Assembly: GCF_000422945.1 (NCBI RefSeq)
Contig: NZ_AUHA01000002.1
Coordinates: 434,001-498,000, forward strand
DNA from: Daejeonella oryzae DSM 19973
GTDB lineage: Bacteria; Bacteroidota; Bacteroidia; Sphingobacteriales; Sphingobacteriaceae
Direction of reading: 5' to 3'
DNA length: 64,000 nucleotides
Numbering within the stretch: the stretch's first letter is position 1; each line of letters begins with the position of its first letter. Shown piece after piece: positions 44,514 through 54,181 of the stretch. The translations under genes were made by a program, and so were the position numbers. A model generated the notes under the pieces. It was not told where the DNA came from. It ran no database searches and saw only the letters and a program-made list of their open reading frames with translations.

Positions 44514-45485
44514 ATGAAAAAAATCTTAGCCTTCTTACTCTTCACAACTTTATTAATTCCAGCTTTCGCACAAACGGAAAACGCAGTTAACAAAACTGTT
44601 TCCGAGGGTTTTGAAAGCAATTACAACGCCGACAATTTCGAGGCAATTTTTGCATCCTTTTCAACAGAAATGCAAAATGCATTGCCGCTTGAAAAAACGA
44701 AAGAATTTCTGACGGGATTAAAAAGTCAGGCAGGAAAAATTACCGGTCGCGAATTTTTAAAATATGAACAAACGTATGCGGCCTATAAAACAACTTTTGA
44801 AAAAGCGGTTTTTCAGGTAAATATTTCTGTTGACGCCAATTCAAAAATTAATGGTTTATTTTTAAAACCATTTGCAGAAAGCACTGCGCCTAAAGTGGAG
44901 CGAAATACCAGCAAACTTGTATTACCCTTTAAAGATGAGTGGACAGTTATCTGGGGCGGCGATACCAAAGAATTAAATTACCATGTGCAAAGCGCAGCTC
45001 AAAAAAATGCTTTTGACCTGGTGATTACAGACAGCAAAGGAAAATCGTTTAAAACAGACGGAAAAACCAATGAAGATTATTACGCTTTCGGTAAAGAACT
45101 TACTGCCCCCGCCGACGGTGAAATTGTTTTGGTTGTTGACGGAATAAAAGACAATAAACCGGGAGTTTTAAATCCGGTGTATGTTCCCGGAAATACGGTT
45201 ATTATCAGAACCTCAAATAATGAGTATTTATTTTTTGCGCATTTTAAACAGCACTCCATAAAAGTGAAGCAGGGACAAAAAGTAAAACAAGGTCAATTAC
45301 TGGGGCTTTGCGGAAATTCCGGTAATTCGACGGAGGCGCATATTCATTTTCATATTCAAAACGTGGAAGATATGAATGCGGCCACCGGAGTGAAGGCGTA
45401 CTTTGATAAAGTGATGGTGAACGGCGAATTGAAAACGGATTATTCTCCTGTACAGAAAGAGAAGATTAGAAATGCTGGGAAGTGA
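44514..45485 (+). CDS. M23 family metallopeptidase with N-terminal DUF3887-type domain
   Basis: The start at ATG 44514 gives a signal peptide (MKKILAFLLFTTLLIPAFAQ). A DUF3887-like domain (about residues 20-125, SEGFESNYNADNFEAIFASF) precedes an M23 lysostaphin-type domain with zinc-binding residues in YHVQSAAQKNAFDLVI and in HIHFHIQN near the C-terminus, plus VKQGQKVKQGQLLGLCGNSG. It probably cuts peptidoglycan cross-links or other peptides outside the inner membrane. It runs directly into a palindromic repeat cluster. Confidence 0.88.
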   Translation: MKKILAFLLFTTLLIPAFAQTENAVNKTVSEGFESNYNADNFEAIFASFSTEMQNALPLEKTKEFLTGLKSQAGKITGREFLKYEQTYAAYKTTFEKAVFQVNISVDANSKINGLFLKPFAESTAPKVERNTSKLVLPFKDEWTVIWGGDTKELNYHVQSAAQKNAFDLVITDSKGKSFKTDGKTNEDYYAFGKELTAPADGEIVLVVDGIKDNKPGVLNPVYVPGNTVIIRTSNNEYLFFAHFKQHSIKVKQGQKVKQGQLLGLCGNSGNSTEAHIHFHIQNVEDMNAATGVKAYFDKVMVNGELKTDYSPVQKEKIRNAGK

Positions 45486-45658
45486 TCCCGGATCAGGTCC
45501 GGGATGACAATTGGGAAAGGATGAATGGAATCCCGGATCAGGTCCGGGATGACGGTTAAGGAAGGGATGACATAAGCAGGGACTTCGGGATGACGGTTGG
45601 AAGAAGGAATAAAGAGATCCCGGGTCGAGCCCGGGATGACAATAAGGTCCGGGATGAC
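45485..45658. repeat. Cluster of CCCGGATCAGGTCCGGGAT palindromes
   Basis: Three full copies (45485-45505, 45530-45550 and 45617-45637) and two half copies (near 45582-45594 and 45645-45658) of an imperfect palindrome ending ATGAC occur within 175 bp. Each can form an eight-base stem. The spacing is irregular, so it is not a CRISPR. Repeats of this kind are scattered in many genomes as intergenic palindromes. Confidence 0.8.
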
Positions 45659-45722
45659 TTGCGCTAAAGAGATTTGACAAAACGTTACAGAGATATTTGA
45701 AATCCCTCACATAATTCAACAA

Positions 45723-46118
45723 ATGAGTATAGTTGCAGTCCGATTTTCAATAATGATTTTGTTCTCATTATTCCTGTTCATACTTGTGATTAGAATAATT
45801 CTTAAAAAACATGAATTCGTTCAGAAGCAATATTTGATTTACATTCTTTCAATAATTGTTGTGGTATTCGGAATGCTCTTTGGAAAATATGGCGCAAATG
45901 CGGGTTTAAAATGGTGGATATATTATCCCGTACCAATGCTAATCAATGTATTTCTTCCGCCGGTAGTTCTAAAAATGAATCTCAGAAATTCACTCTTTTA
46001 CCTTTTGTTAAGCTTTCTTTCTGCTCCATTTATTCATTTATTTTTCTCTTTCTTTTTCAATTGGAATGAATATATGCCATTTTGGAAAGTTGAATACATT
46101 TGGAATTATTTCGGGTAA
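45723..46118 (+). CDS. Small hydrophobic membrane protein of unknown function
   Basis: This 131-residue protein has about four helices (about residues 5-26, 38-56, 62-82 and 90-112). The motif WWIYYPVPMLINVFLPP lies between helices. No family is recognised. It is AT-rich and follows the palindrome cluster. Confidence 0.6.
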   Translation: MSIVAVRFSIMILFSLFLFILVIRIILKKHEFVQKQYLIYILSIIVVVFGMLFGKYGANAGLKWWIYYPVPMLINVFLPPVVLKMNLRNSLFYLLLSFLSAPFIHLFFSFFFNWNEYMPFWKVEYIWNYFG

Positions 46119-46164
46119 TGGCTGATACTAAAAATCCCGTTTTAGCAGGCAATCCGACAATTCT

Positions 46165-46604
46165 TTATTTTGCTTTTAACCTGGCAATGATTTTCAATAA
46201 GGCCACCCGATTTTTTGCTTCATGATAAAATTTAGGAAGCTTTTCTAATAACGTAAAACCTGTCCGGTCTTTGTGTTCCCGCAGTGTGGCGTTTATGTAG
46301 CGTTCCAAATAGTCCAGATGTTTGTCATTAAAAGCATAAAACAGTTCGTTTTTGAATGAACTTTGCAACCAAATTTCGGCATCAAAAAAAGCATTGGCCG
46401 GCATTTGTATGGAGGCAGTTTGATTCATAGCAGTAGAAACTTCTATGTTGTATCCGAATGCACACAAAACAAGCGGGCTGTTTTAGAATCAGAATTTACT
46501 TTGGCAATCGCTTTTTTAGCACAAGCAGGACATACAACTAATACTTCGTCATAGAAATTTGAAAGAGTCAGATTTTCGTCTTGAAAGCGGTTAGAATGTG
46601 TCAT
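46165..46604 (-). pseudogene. Zinc-ribbon protein gene with a one-base frameshift
   Basis: The first half (MTHSNRFQDENLTLSNFYDE, then VVCPACAKKA and RLFCVH) is in one frame and the second (GYNIEVSTAMNQTAS through LKIIARLKAK) in another. Inserting one G at about 46456-46457 turns CVHS into CVHCGYN and joins them, restoring a CxxC...CxxC zinc ribbon. Related proteins have the same continuation (IWLQ, LFYAFNDKHLDYLERY). Either a real deletion or a sequencing error has broken it. Confidence 0.75.
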
Positions 46605-46805
46605 TCTGTTTCTGAATTATTACTGGAATTTACTGTTTTGGTTAGTCTACAATTTAATGTTTACGGGAACTTTCAGTCTACACTTTTCCATTTTCGCACT
46701 TCTGCATTTTCATCATTTAACAAGGTTACAATTTCTCTAGTAATTAATTGTTCGCTTATACAATTTGAGTTGTAATAAATTGCTAACAACAAGCTTAGTA
46801 AAAAT

Positions 46806-46832
46806 AAAAAAGGAGCCTGCGGCTCCTTTTTT
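46806..46832 (-). terminator. Terminator downstream of the S74-like protein
   Basis: A 12-base perfect stem (AAAAAAGGAGCC, 46806-46817 with 46821-46832) has a three-base loop and ends in a U-run on either strand. It lies 32 bp after the stop of the minus-strand gene. Confidence 0.88.
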
Positions 46833-46863
46833 GTAAACTTAAATTTGAAAAATAACACAGAAC

Positions 46864-47289
46864 TTATTTCTTCTTCAGCGCTTCAATTTCATTTTTTAAG
46901 GCGTCAATTTGTGCCTGCTGTTCATTAATAGCGGCGACCAAAACCGGAATTAAGCTTTCCATTTTCACTTCATCATACTTTGCGGTTTTAAACTGGTTTT
47001 TTCCGGCCGGATATTGTTTTGAAGTTTCAACCACTACCGACTGAAAATTTGCAGATAAGCTGGTTGTTGCAAAACCAAATTGAGAACCTGATGGCAATTT
47101 AAGATGCTTTTGCTGATCGGGATTATAATTAAAGCTGATTGGCTCCAGTGCTTTTAACTGGCTTACCGGATTGCTTATTTCGGCAACATTTACTTTTAAA
47201 TCCTGGTCGGAAATTTTTTGTGCCTGTACCGTGAATGCGCAAATAGTTAGAACAGTCCCTAACAGAGACCCTTTGATTAAAGAATTCAT
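46864..47289 (-). CDS. Tail-fibre/S74-chaperone-like secreted protein
   Basis: This 141-residue protein has a signal peptide (to VQAQ). The rest resembles the C-terminal intramolecular chaperone domain of endosialidase-type tail fibres (peptidase S74 family): NPVSQLKALEPISFNYN, FGFATTSLSANFQSVV, then ESLIPVLVAAINEQQAQIDA and a coiled-coil tail ending ALKKK. Such solo domains are common in Bacteroidota surface proteins. The GxG and Ser-Lys processing residues are not clear, so it may be structural. Confidence 0.75.
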   Translation of the reverse strand: MNSLIKGSLLGTVLTICAFTVQAQKISDQDLKVNVAEISNPVSQLKALEPISFNYNPDQQKHLKLPSGSQFGFATTSLSANFQSVVVETSKQYPAGKNQFKTAKYDEVKMESLIPVLVAAINEQQAQIDALKNEIEALKKK

Positions 47290-47322
47290 ATTGTATATAA
47301 TTAGTTAGAAAAATATGTGAGT

Positions 47323-47640
47323 TTATGCGGAGACAAGCACCTGCTCGGGCGGAGGACTATTTAAAGAGACGCTGAGTCCCCGGATTTTATGGTCTGATCT
47401 GCCGCGAAGAATCTGAGATTTGCCATCCCCGATCCATAATGCAGATTGATTTATAAGAAAATGATCTTCATAGATTTCCTGTTCATTCTCGTTGCCATCC
47501 TGTGCGGCTGACTCCGAATTACTTTCAGTAAGCACCATACCGGCTTCATTATTTGCAAGGCCAGCAGCATACTCTAAAAAGTTAAGCTGCACCATTAGCA
47601 AAAGTAAGACAGACAGGATATGTACTGATTTTTTAATCAT
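47323..47640 (-). CDS. Small secreted protein, unknown
   Basis: This 105-residue protein has an N-terminal hydrophobic leader (VHILSVLLLLMVQLNFLEY). An acidic stretch (NSESAAQDGNENEQEIYE) and the ending SLNSPPPEQVLVSA follow. The leader and the position just upstream of the S74-like gene suggest an exported product. No family is recognised. Confidence 0.55.
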   Translation of the reverse strand: MIKKSVHILSVLLLLMVQLNFLEYAAGLANNEAGMVLTESNSESAAQDGNENEQEIYEDHFLINQSALWIGDGKSQILRGRSDHKIRGLSVSLNSPPPEQVLVSA

Positions 47641-47773
47641 TCAACAGAAAATCTTAAAACTCCGGATACTGAATTATTTTTTGCCGGTTTTAACCGGGCG
47701 CAAACATATTGCTTAAATCACATTTCTAATGCCAAAAAAATCATTAATGACACAAAAAGGAAATTATATTAAT

Positions 47774-47809
47774 CAAAAAACCCTGAGAATCTGCAGCAGA
47801 TCTCAGGGT
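47774..47809 (-). terminator. Terminator of the M16 peptidase pair
   Basis: An eight-base stem CCCTGAGA (47781-47788 with 47801-47808) is extended by an inner four-base stem across a one-base bulge. It is followed on the minus transcript by UUUUUU. It lies 24 bp after the stop of the downstream M16 gene. Confidence 0.85.
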
Positions 47810-47832
47810 CTATACGGATTATTCAAAAGCTT

Positions 47833-49239
47833 TTAAAACCCGTCGGCTTTAATTTGCTTTTCAGTTACCGGACCATATTTCTCAGCAATTTTCTTAATAT
47901 CTGCCGATTTACCGATCATAATAAACTGGAGTTTATCCTTCGGGAAATATTTATTAACAATCTCTTTCGCTTTCGCGGAAGTCATGCCTTCCACATTGCT
48001 CTGGAAGTTATTGATATATGATTCGTCAAAGCCATACCAGAACATTTGAGTCAGCAAGCCTGCCAATTGTTCTGAAGTTTCATAATTGGGCGGAAACTGG
48101 CCTTTCACATAGTTTTTAGCAGAAGTCAAGGTCTCATTATCAATTCCGGTTTCATGCAGTTTTTTCAGAACCTCCAGAGCCTTGTCAACGGTTTGCTCAG
48201 TAGTTGGCGTAGCGGTAAAAGTTGAAATTGCAAAAGTACCCGAGGTTTTAAGCGGAGAAAAGCGGCTGTTTGCGCCATACGTTAAACCCGAGTTCACACG
48301 CAGTTCATCATTCAGCCAGGAAGTAAAGCGGCCGCCAAATACCGTGTTCACTACCTGTAAAGCCACATAATCCGGATTGTCGCGGCGAACGCCCAGTCCG
48401 CCGATCAGGAATGTTGTTTCGCGGGCATCCTCTTTATTTACCAGTAACACACGGTTGCCTGAGGAAGCGGTAACCGCTTCTGCAGCCTGGTTTTTTTGTG
48501 ACTGATTTGATTTCTTCCAGCCGCTGAACAATTTACTCAGCTTCGCTTTCATTTGCTTGCTGTTGAAATCGCCTGCAATTGCCAAGGCAGATCCGGAAGG
48601 AGAATAATTGGCCTGGTAAAAACTCTTTAGATCATTCACTGTAAACTTGCCCACAGTGGCTGGACTTCCGCTTACCGAATTTCCATACACATGATTCCCG
48701 AAAATAAACTTATCCCAGTAAGAATTAATTACCGAACGGGGACTCTCTTTGGCCTGTTCCAATCCGGCCAGAACACGTTTTTGTTCTTTTACAAATTCTT
48801 CCTGGTTAAAAACCGGATCAGCCAAAACCTCTTTCAAAATAGGCAAAACCTTATCCTGATCTTTGCTGGCAAATTTCGCACTTAATGTTGCCGATTCTTT
48901 GCTGGCATAGGTATTCAGTTCTGCGCCAACAAAATCCAGGGTTTCTTCGATTTTAGATTTGGAGAAATTCTTGGTCCCGTATTGCAAACCGGTTGCAGTT
49001 AATGAAGCCAGGCCCGATTTCGGTCCGTCGTAAATTGCTCCGGCCGGAATAATGGCAGACACGCTGATCGTTGGCACTTCGTGCTGTTCCATCAGGTAAA
49101 TGGTTAATCCGTTGGGCAGGGTAAACTTTTCATAAGCCGGAACTTTAAAAGCCGCAACCTGAGCCATGGTACTATTGCCAACTGCTGCCGCGATAAAAGC
49201 AATGCAGGTAAAAACTATATTTATACTATATCTTTTCAT
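47833..49239 (-). CDS. M16 family peptidase-like subunit, inactive (no HxxEH)
   Basis: I prefer ATG 49239, four bases after the upstream stop and with GAGGAA in front. The product of 468 residues has a signal peptide (to STMAQ) and the two M16 halves (TLPNGLTIYLMEQHEVPT; DELRVNSGLTYGANSRF). Where active enzymes have HxxEH it reads SGLASLTATGL, so zinc binding is lost. Its partner encoded upstream keeps the motif, so the two probably form an active/inactive heterodimer as in mitochondrial processing peptidase-type enzymes. Confidence 0.88.
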   Translation of the reverse strand: MKRYSINIVFTCIAFIAAAVGNSTMAQVAAFKVPAYEKFTLPNGLTIYLMEQHEVPTISVSAIIPAGAIYDGPKSGLASLTATGLQYGTKNFSKSKIEETLDFVGAELNTYASKESATLSAKFASKDQDKVLPILKEVLADPVFNQEEFVKEQKRVLAGLEQAKESPRSVINSYWDKFIFGNHVYGNSVSGSPATVGKFTVNDLKSFYQANYSPSGSALAIAGDFNSKQMKAKLSKLFSGWKKSNQSQKNQAAEAVTASSGNRVLLVNKEDARETTFLIGGLGVRRDNPDYVALQVVNTVFGGRFTSWLNDELRVNSGLTYGANSRFSPLKTSGTFAISTFTATPTTEQTVDKALEVLKKLHETGIDNETLTSAKNYVKGQFPPNYETSEQLAGLLTQMFWYGFDESYINNFQSNVEGMTSAKAKEIVNKYFPKDKLQFIMIGKSADIKKIAEKYGPVTEKQIKADGF

Positions 49240-49243
49240 GTTA

Positions 49244-50557
49244 TTATTCCTCAACATTTGCTTTTAAAACACCAACGGTACGGTTCGACTTTTTAAAATA
49301 TTCGTTAGCTACCCTTTTTACATCTTCCACGCTTACTTTTTCATATTCTGCCGGAGCATTAAACATCTTTTTATAATCTCCAAAGAACAATTCATACGTT
49401 CCGATATTATTGGCCTTTCCGTTAATGGTTTCTATCTGGCTGTAGAACTGCATCAGTTTCTGATTTTTGATCTTTTGTAGCTCTGCTGCAGAGATGCCAT
49501 CCTTTTTTACTTTTTCAATTTCTTCATAAATGGCATTTTCAACGTCCGTTTCTTTAACACCCTTTGCCGAAGCGGCATAAAACTGGAATAAATTCGGGTC
49601 GAAGGTTTCATCATATCCCGTAAAAACTGCTGTTGCCAGTTGTTTTTTATCCACCAGAGAAGAGTACAAACGAGATGTATTTCCGCTTGAGAAAACAGAA
49701 CTTAAAATATCCAGCGCATAATAATCCTTGTGTTTTGTTTCCGGAGTATGGTAAGCTACCATCAGATAAGGAGTTGCCACTTCTTTCTGAACAGTTACAC
49801 GGCGTTCACCGGTTTGCGGAGGCTCTACCAGATGAACCGCTTTAGGATCTTTGTTAGCAGGAATAGGTTCCATGTATTTTTCGGCCAGTCTTTTCACTTC
49901 CGCAGTTTTTACGTTACCGGAAATAACCACCACGCAGTTGTTGGGCGCATAATAGGTTCTGAAGTATTGTTCCAGGTCTTCCTTGGTCCAGTTTTTAATG
50001 TCACTTTCATAACCAATAACCGACCAGTGATAAGGGTGTTCCTGAAAAGCGGCGGCATTTACCGCCTCGCCAAGCATTCTCCATGGCGAATTTTCCAGAC
50101 CGGTGCTGCGTTCTGAAAGTACTACTCCCCGCTCACTTTCTATCATTTGGGTATCGATATTTAAACTGGAAATACGATCAGCTTCCAGATCAAATATGGT
50201 TTCCATAGCCGAAACAGGAAACCAGTTGGTATAAACGGTTACATTTTGCGTAGTGTAAGCATTATTGGCGCCGCCGTTAAATTCCATAGTGCGGTCAAAC
50301 TGCTTGGGTCCGAATTTTTTGGCTCCGTTAAACATCATGTGCTCAAAGAAGTGCGATAAGCCCGTTATTCCCGGATACTCATTTCGTGAACCTACCTTAT
50401 AGAACAGATACATATTCGCATTGGGAATAGAACTGTCTTCCATCACCAGGAATTTCATTCCGTTTTTTAATGTAAATGTCTTTACATCATCGGCTTTAAT
50501 CTGAGCCATGAGCGGAATGCTCAGGCACATGAATAAAAGGGTTATTAATTTTTTCAT
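49244..50557 (-). CDS. M16 family zinc peptidase, active subunit
   Basis: This 437-residue protein has a signal peptide (to PLMAQ) and the M16 zinc motif GLSHFFEHMMFNGAKK (HxxEH), with downstream Glu residues in the region DLEADRISSLNID. The C-terminal half is the R-rich domain that closes over peptides. It probably degrades peptides in the periplasm. It is the first gene of a two-gene operon with its inactive partner and is divergent from pgi. Confidence 0.93.
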   Translation of the reverse strand: MKKLITLLFMCLSIPLMAQIKADDVKTFTLKNGMKFLVMEDSSIPNANMYLFYKVGSRNEYPGITGLSHFFEHMMFNGAKKFGPKQFDRTMEFNGGANNAYTTQNVTVYTNWFPVSAMETIFDLEADRISSLNIDTQMIESERGVVLSERSTGLENSPWRMLGEAVNAAAFQEHPYHWSVIGYESDIKNWTKEDLEQYFRTYYAPNNCVVVISGNVKTAEVKRLAEKYMEPIPANKDPKAVHLVEPPQTGERRVTVQKEVATPYLMVAYHTPETKHKDYYALDILSSVFSSGNTSRLYSSLVDKKQLATAVFTGYDETFDPNLFQFYAASAKGVKETDVENAIYEEIEKVKKDGISAAELQKIKNQKLMQFYSQIETINGKANNIGTYELFFGDYKKMFNAPAEYEKVSVEDVKRVANEYFKKSNRTVGVLKANVEE

Positions 50558-50610
50558 TGGAGATTATCGGTTATTAATTTAAAACTGACTCCAAATTAAC
50601 AGATTAAATT

Positions 50611-50618
50611 TAATTTTG
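50611..50618 (+). promoter_or_regulatory. Candidate -7 box for pgi
   Basis: TAATTTTG matches TAnnTTTG and would give a leader of roughly 35 bases before the ATG at 50661. It overlaps the region that must also hold the divergent M16 promoter. Confidence 0.45.
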
Positions 50619-50660
50619 CGGCTTCATTTCATTCCCGATCTTGATTATAACGTAAAATAT

Positions 50661-52310
50661 ATGTTAGCTAAAATAAACTTCACGCAAACCGATTCCTTTT
50701 TAAAGCTTAAGGAACACTTTAAAAATATTGAGCCTAAACATATGCGTTCATTATTCGCAGATAATGAATCAAGATTTAAAGATTTCTCTATCCAAACTGA
50801 TGAAATTTTGCTTGACTATTCTAAAAACCGGATAGATGCTACAAGCAAAGCATTATTAATTGATCTTGCCCGCGAATGCAAGCTGGAACAGGCTATTGAA
50901 GCCATGTTCAGTGGTGAAAAAATAAACGAAACAGAAAACCGGGCGGTATTGCATACTGCATTACGCAATCCGGCTCAGGAAGGATTAATAATTGAAGGCC
51001 AGGATATTCTGAAGGATATTCATGACGTATTAAAGCAAATGGAAACCTTCTCTGCTCAGGTAATCGGCGGCGAGTGGAAAGGCGGCACCGGTAAAGCCAT
51101 CCGGCATATCGTAAATATCGGTATAGGTGGTTCAGATCTGGGGCCTATTATGGTAACCGAGGCTTTAAAAGCTTATTCCAACCATCTTCAGCTTCATTTC
51201 GTTTCAAATGTAGACGGAACGCATATTGCCGAAACATTCAAAAATATTGATCCTGAAACTACGCTGTTCATGATCGCATCCAAAACTTTTACTACCCAGG
51301 AAACCATGGCCAATGCTTTTTCTGCAAGGGAATGGTTTTTACAAAACGGCGGAACTCAGGAAAACGTGGCGAAGCATTTTGTGGCCATTTCTACAAATGA
51401 AAAAGGTGTCAGGGAATTTGGCATCGACCCAAAGAATATGTTTGGTTTCTGGGACTGGGTTGGCGGACGATATTCATTATGGAGCGCCATCGGTTTAAGC
51501 ATTTGCTGCAGCATTGGTTTTGATAATTTCAGGCAGTTGCTCAACGGAGCCAACAGCATGGATACTCACTTCCGCGAAAGTGAATTTGAAAATAACATGC
51601 CTGTGATTTTGGCATTATTGGGCATATGGTATAATAATTTTTTCGGAGCAGAAAGTCAGGCTATTTTACCTTACGACCAGTACATGCATCGTTTTGCTGC
51701 TTATTTTCAGCAGGGCGATATGGAAAGTAACGGCAAATCAAGCGACCGCAGCGGCGCTGCTATTGACTATCAAACCGGACCAATAATCTGGGGAGAACCG
51801 GGAACAAACGGGCAGCACGCCTTTTATCAGCTTATTCATCAGGGAACCAAATTAATTCCATGCGATTTTATTGTTCCGGCACAAAGCCATAATCCTATTG
51901 GTGAGCATCATCAAATATTGCTTTCTAACTTTTTTGCCCAAACCGAGGCTTTGATGAATGGCAAAACCAATGAGGAAGTAACTGCTGAATTAAAAGCATC
52001 CGGCAAAACCGCGGAAGAGATTGCCGAATTAGCCCCTTTTAAAGTTTTTGCCGGCAACCGCCCTACTAATTCTATTTTGGTAAAAAAGATCACTCCCTTT
52101 GTTCTGGGTTCGCTTATCGCGATGTATGAGCATAAAATTTTTGTGCAGGGAATAATCTGGAATGTATTTTCTTTTGACCAGTGGGGTGTGGAATTAGGCA
52201 AGCAGCTTGCAGGTCAGATCTTCCCGGAACTGAAAAATCAGGAGGAAGTAAATTCTCATGATTCTTCTACCAATGGTCTAATAAATCAGTATAAAAACTG
52301 GCGACAATAA
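50661..52310 (+). CDS. pgi: Glucose-6-phosphate isomerase
   Basis: I use ATG 50661 ([20 protein letters not shown]), which gives 549 residues, the length of the E. coli type; an earlier start adds 15 non-conserved residues. Diagnostic motifs are [27 protein letters not shown], the signature [20 protein letters not shown] with the catalytic Glu, [11 protein letters not shown], and the final [13 protein letters not shown] containing the active-site Lys. It interconverts glucose-6-P and fructose-6-P in glycolysis and gluconeogenesis. Confidence 0.96.
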   Translation: MLAKINFTQTDSFLKLKEHFKNIEPKHMRSLFADNESRFKDFSIQTDEILLDYSKNRIDATSKALLIDLARECKLEQAIEAMFSGEKINETENRAVLHTALRNPAQEGLIIEGQDILKDIHDVLKQMETFSAQVIGGEWKGGTGKAIRHIVNIGIGGSDLGPIMVTEALKAYSNHLQLHFVSNVDGTHIAETFKNIDPETTLFMIASKTFTTQETMANAFSAREWFLQNGGTQENVAKHFVAISTNEKGVREFGIDPKNMFGFWDWVGGRYSLWSAIGLSICCSIGFDNFRQLLNGANSMDTHFRESEFENNMPVILALLGIWYNNFFGAESQAILPYDQYMHRFAAYFQQGDMESNGKSSDRSGAAIDYQTGPIIWGEPGTNGQHAFYQLIHQGTKLIPCDFIVPAQSHNPIGEHHQILLSNFFAQTEALMNGKTNEEVTAELKASGKTAEEIAELAPFKVFAGNRPTNSILVKKITPFVLGSLIAMYEHKIFVQGIIWNVFSFDQWGVELGKQLAGQIFPELKNQEEVNSHDSSTNGLINQYKNWRQ

Positions 52311-52392
52311 ACTTGTACAAGAATAAAAGCTTTAATTGGAATTGCAATTTCTTTTAAGTAGTATTAATTATATTTCAATTAAACCTATCGCT

Positions 52393-53016
52393 ATGAAAAA
52401 GATACTTGTATTATTATTATCGCTGGTTACTGTTTCAACTTTAGCCCAGGACAACAATACAATCCAGATTGAAAAATTAATTTCCGATAAATCTTTTGCA
52501 TTTGTATCTACGGCTTCGTATAGTGACAAAACTCAAAAATCGTATGATCCTCATAAAATATATAGTGAAAATGATAGCTATACAACGCCCTTCCCTAATT
52601 ATGAGGGAAAGATTTCGCCTCCTGGCTTAAAAGACCGTATGTTATTGGTTGAAGACAGACCTTCTATGGCAAATCGAATTCCCGGCAACAATAACTCAGA
52701 GGTGCCGGTAATTTATATCAATGATGAAATTGTTGTTTTGAATCAAGCAGTTTTAAGCCCTAAATTTTATAAACTGACCGAGACTGCCCCATCTGAATTA
52801 ACAAGCCCAGTAACTTATTCAAACTATTCAGTTAAGAGGTATAATAGCGGAAAAATTAAAGTTAAATTCAATGTTGATGAAAACCGTACAAAAAGGAAGG
52901 TTTTTCTTACTGTTTTACCTGATGGTCAGTCAGACTTAACACTATCTTCAAAAAGCGGTTATTCTGGCTGGGAAAGTATGTATTTTAAAGGCTATGTTAC
53001 TGAAATCCTAAATTAA
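52393..53016 (+). CDS. DUF4251 family secreted protein
   Basis: The start at ATG 52393 is followed by a signal peptide (MKKILVLLLSLVTVSTLAQ). The mature part resembles DUF4251 (KLISDKSFAFVSTASYSD, the region PNYEGKISPPGLKDRMLLV, FLTVLPDGQSDLTLSSK). The family is restricted to Bacteroidota and its function is unknown. It may be transcribed with pgi. Confidence 0.83.
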   Translation: MKKILVLLLSLVTVSTLAQDNNTIQIEKLISDKSFAFVSTASYSDKTQKSYDPHKIYSENDSYTTPFPNYEGKISPPGLKDRMLLVEDRPSMANRIPGNNNSEVPVIYINDEIVVLNQAVLSPKFYKLTETAPSELTSPVTYSNYSVKRYNSGKIKVKFNVDENRTKRKVFLTVLPDGQSDLTLSSKSGYSGWESMYFKGYVTEILN

Positions 53017-53030
53017 TCTTCCGCATTCTA

Positions 53031-53072
53031 AAAAAAACTCCCTGTTTCATAAAAAAAGCAGAGAGTTTTTTT
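53031..53072. terminator. Bidirectional terminator between DUF4251 and glutaminyl cyclase genes
   Basis: A seven-pair stem (CTCCCTG with CAGAGAG) is flanked by A and T runs that extend pairing and provide U-tracts in both directions. One position is a G-U wobble only on the minus transcript. It overlaps the stop codon of the minus-strand gene. Confidence 0.75.
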
Positions 53073-54147
53073 ATGGTCTGGCATCCCCTGTAGAGGGAAC
53101 AATCGTCACCTGAAACAACTTCGCCCATTTTTTCCCGGTAACAAACAAACGCTTGCCTTTTGCATCCCAGGCAATGCCGTTTAAAACATCTGCTTCCGGA
53201 TTTCGGGAAGGAAAAAGTCCGGTCATGTCGATTTCTGCGGTTACCTGCCCGTTCCTCGGATTAATAATCACAATGCGGTCGGTTTGCCAAATGTTGGCAT
53301 AAATCATTCCGTCTATATATTCCAGTTCGTTGAGTTGAGATACCGGTCCGTTCTGGTCGTATACTTCGATAGATCCCTCCTGATTAAAAGTGTCCTTGTT
53401 CAGAAAATAAATGCTGTTGGTTCCGTCAGAGTTATAAATCCGCTTTCCGTCAAAGCATAATCCCCAGCCTTCACGCGGGTATTGAGTATTGAACTGTTTA
53501 ATTAACTTAAGCGTTTTGAGATCGTAAAGCAAACCTATATTTTCTCTGTAAGTCAGCTGAAGAATTTTATCATCAATAATGGTGATGCCTTCGGCAAAAA
53601 TAGCGGGGTCCAGATCCGTTTTCTGTATAACCCGGCCGCTGCTGATCTCTACTTTCCGTAAACTTGAATGCCCGGTTTCTTCGGTGTTCCCCCCGTCGCT
53701 TTCATATAAAAAACCGTTCAGATATTCCAGCCCCTGGGTAAAGGAAGAAACATCATGATTGAATTCCTTTACAATTTTATAGGTGTATTTTTTGGGGATC
53801 AGGGTTGATTTTAAAACAATATTGGTACTTACTTCTTCAGGATCTGTACCTGCCTTATAAATTTTGGCGGTCAGGGATCTTAATCCTAAAGGCAGGGTAT
53901 CTGTGGCAATACTAACCGCTTTCTGATCTGCAGATTTCAGAAGGCGTACGCCATCAGCATAATAAACAATGGAATCAATGGCGGGATCAGCCAGAGAAAT
54001 TTCCAATTTAACTTTTTCGCCTAAATTAAACCCTGTCCCGGCTTCGGGACTTATCCATCCGGATGATTTAGGACTATTTCCATCAGAAGTACAGCCGGAT
54101 ATTATAAAAACAAACAGAAGCAAAATATAAAATGGTCTGAAATACAT
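53071..54147 (-). CDS. Glutaminyl-peptide cyclotransferase lipoprotein
   Basis: ATG 54147 starts a lipoprotein leader (MYFRPFYILLLFVFIISGC, Cys19). An Ig-like domain of about 90 residues is followed by the five-bladed beta-propeller of plant/bacterial glutamine cyclotransferases: FTQGLEYLNGFLYESDG, FAEGITIIDDKILQLTYREN, YPREGWGLCFDGKRIYNSDG, LNELEYIDGMIYANIWQTD and VLNGIAWDAKGKRLFVTGKKW. It forms pyroglutamate from N-terminal glutamine of exported proteins. Confidence 0.92.
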   Translation of the reverse strand: MYFRPFYILLLFVFIISGCTSDGNSPKSSGWISPEAGTGFNLGEKVKLEISLADPAIDSIVYYADGVRLLKSADQKAVSIATDTLPLGLRSLTAKIYKAGTDPEEVSTNIVLKSTLIPKKYTYKIVKEFNHDVSSFTQGLEYLNGFLYESDGGNTEETGHSSLRKVEISSGRVIQKTDLDPAIFAEGITIIDDKILQLTYRENIGLLYDLKTLKLIKQFNTQYPREGWGLCFDGKRIYNSDGTNSIYFLNKDTFNQEGSIEVYDQNGPVSQLNELEYIDGMIYANIWQTDRIVIINPRNGQVTAEIDMTGLFPSRNPEADVLNGIAWDAKGKRLFVTGKKWAKLFQVTIVPSTGDARP

Positions 54148-54181
54148 CGGGATTTTTTTGTGCCAAGATACATATTTCCGT

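Noticed and set aside
45297-45722. Minus-strand frame rich in HPGPDPGS
   Set aside because: It is only the translation of the palindromic repeats and runs through the M23 gene; such Pro/Gly/Asp frames are a known artefact.
46673-46858. Small hydrophobic minus-strand frame
   Set aside because: It spans the strong terminator at 46806-46832 and has no leader or family support.
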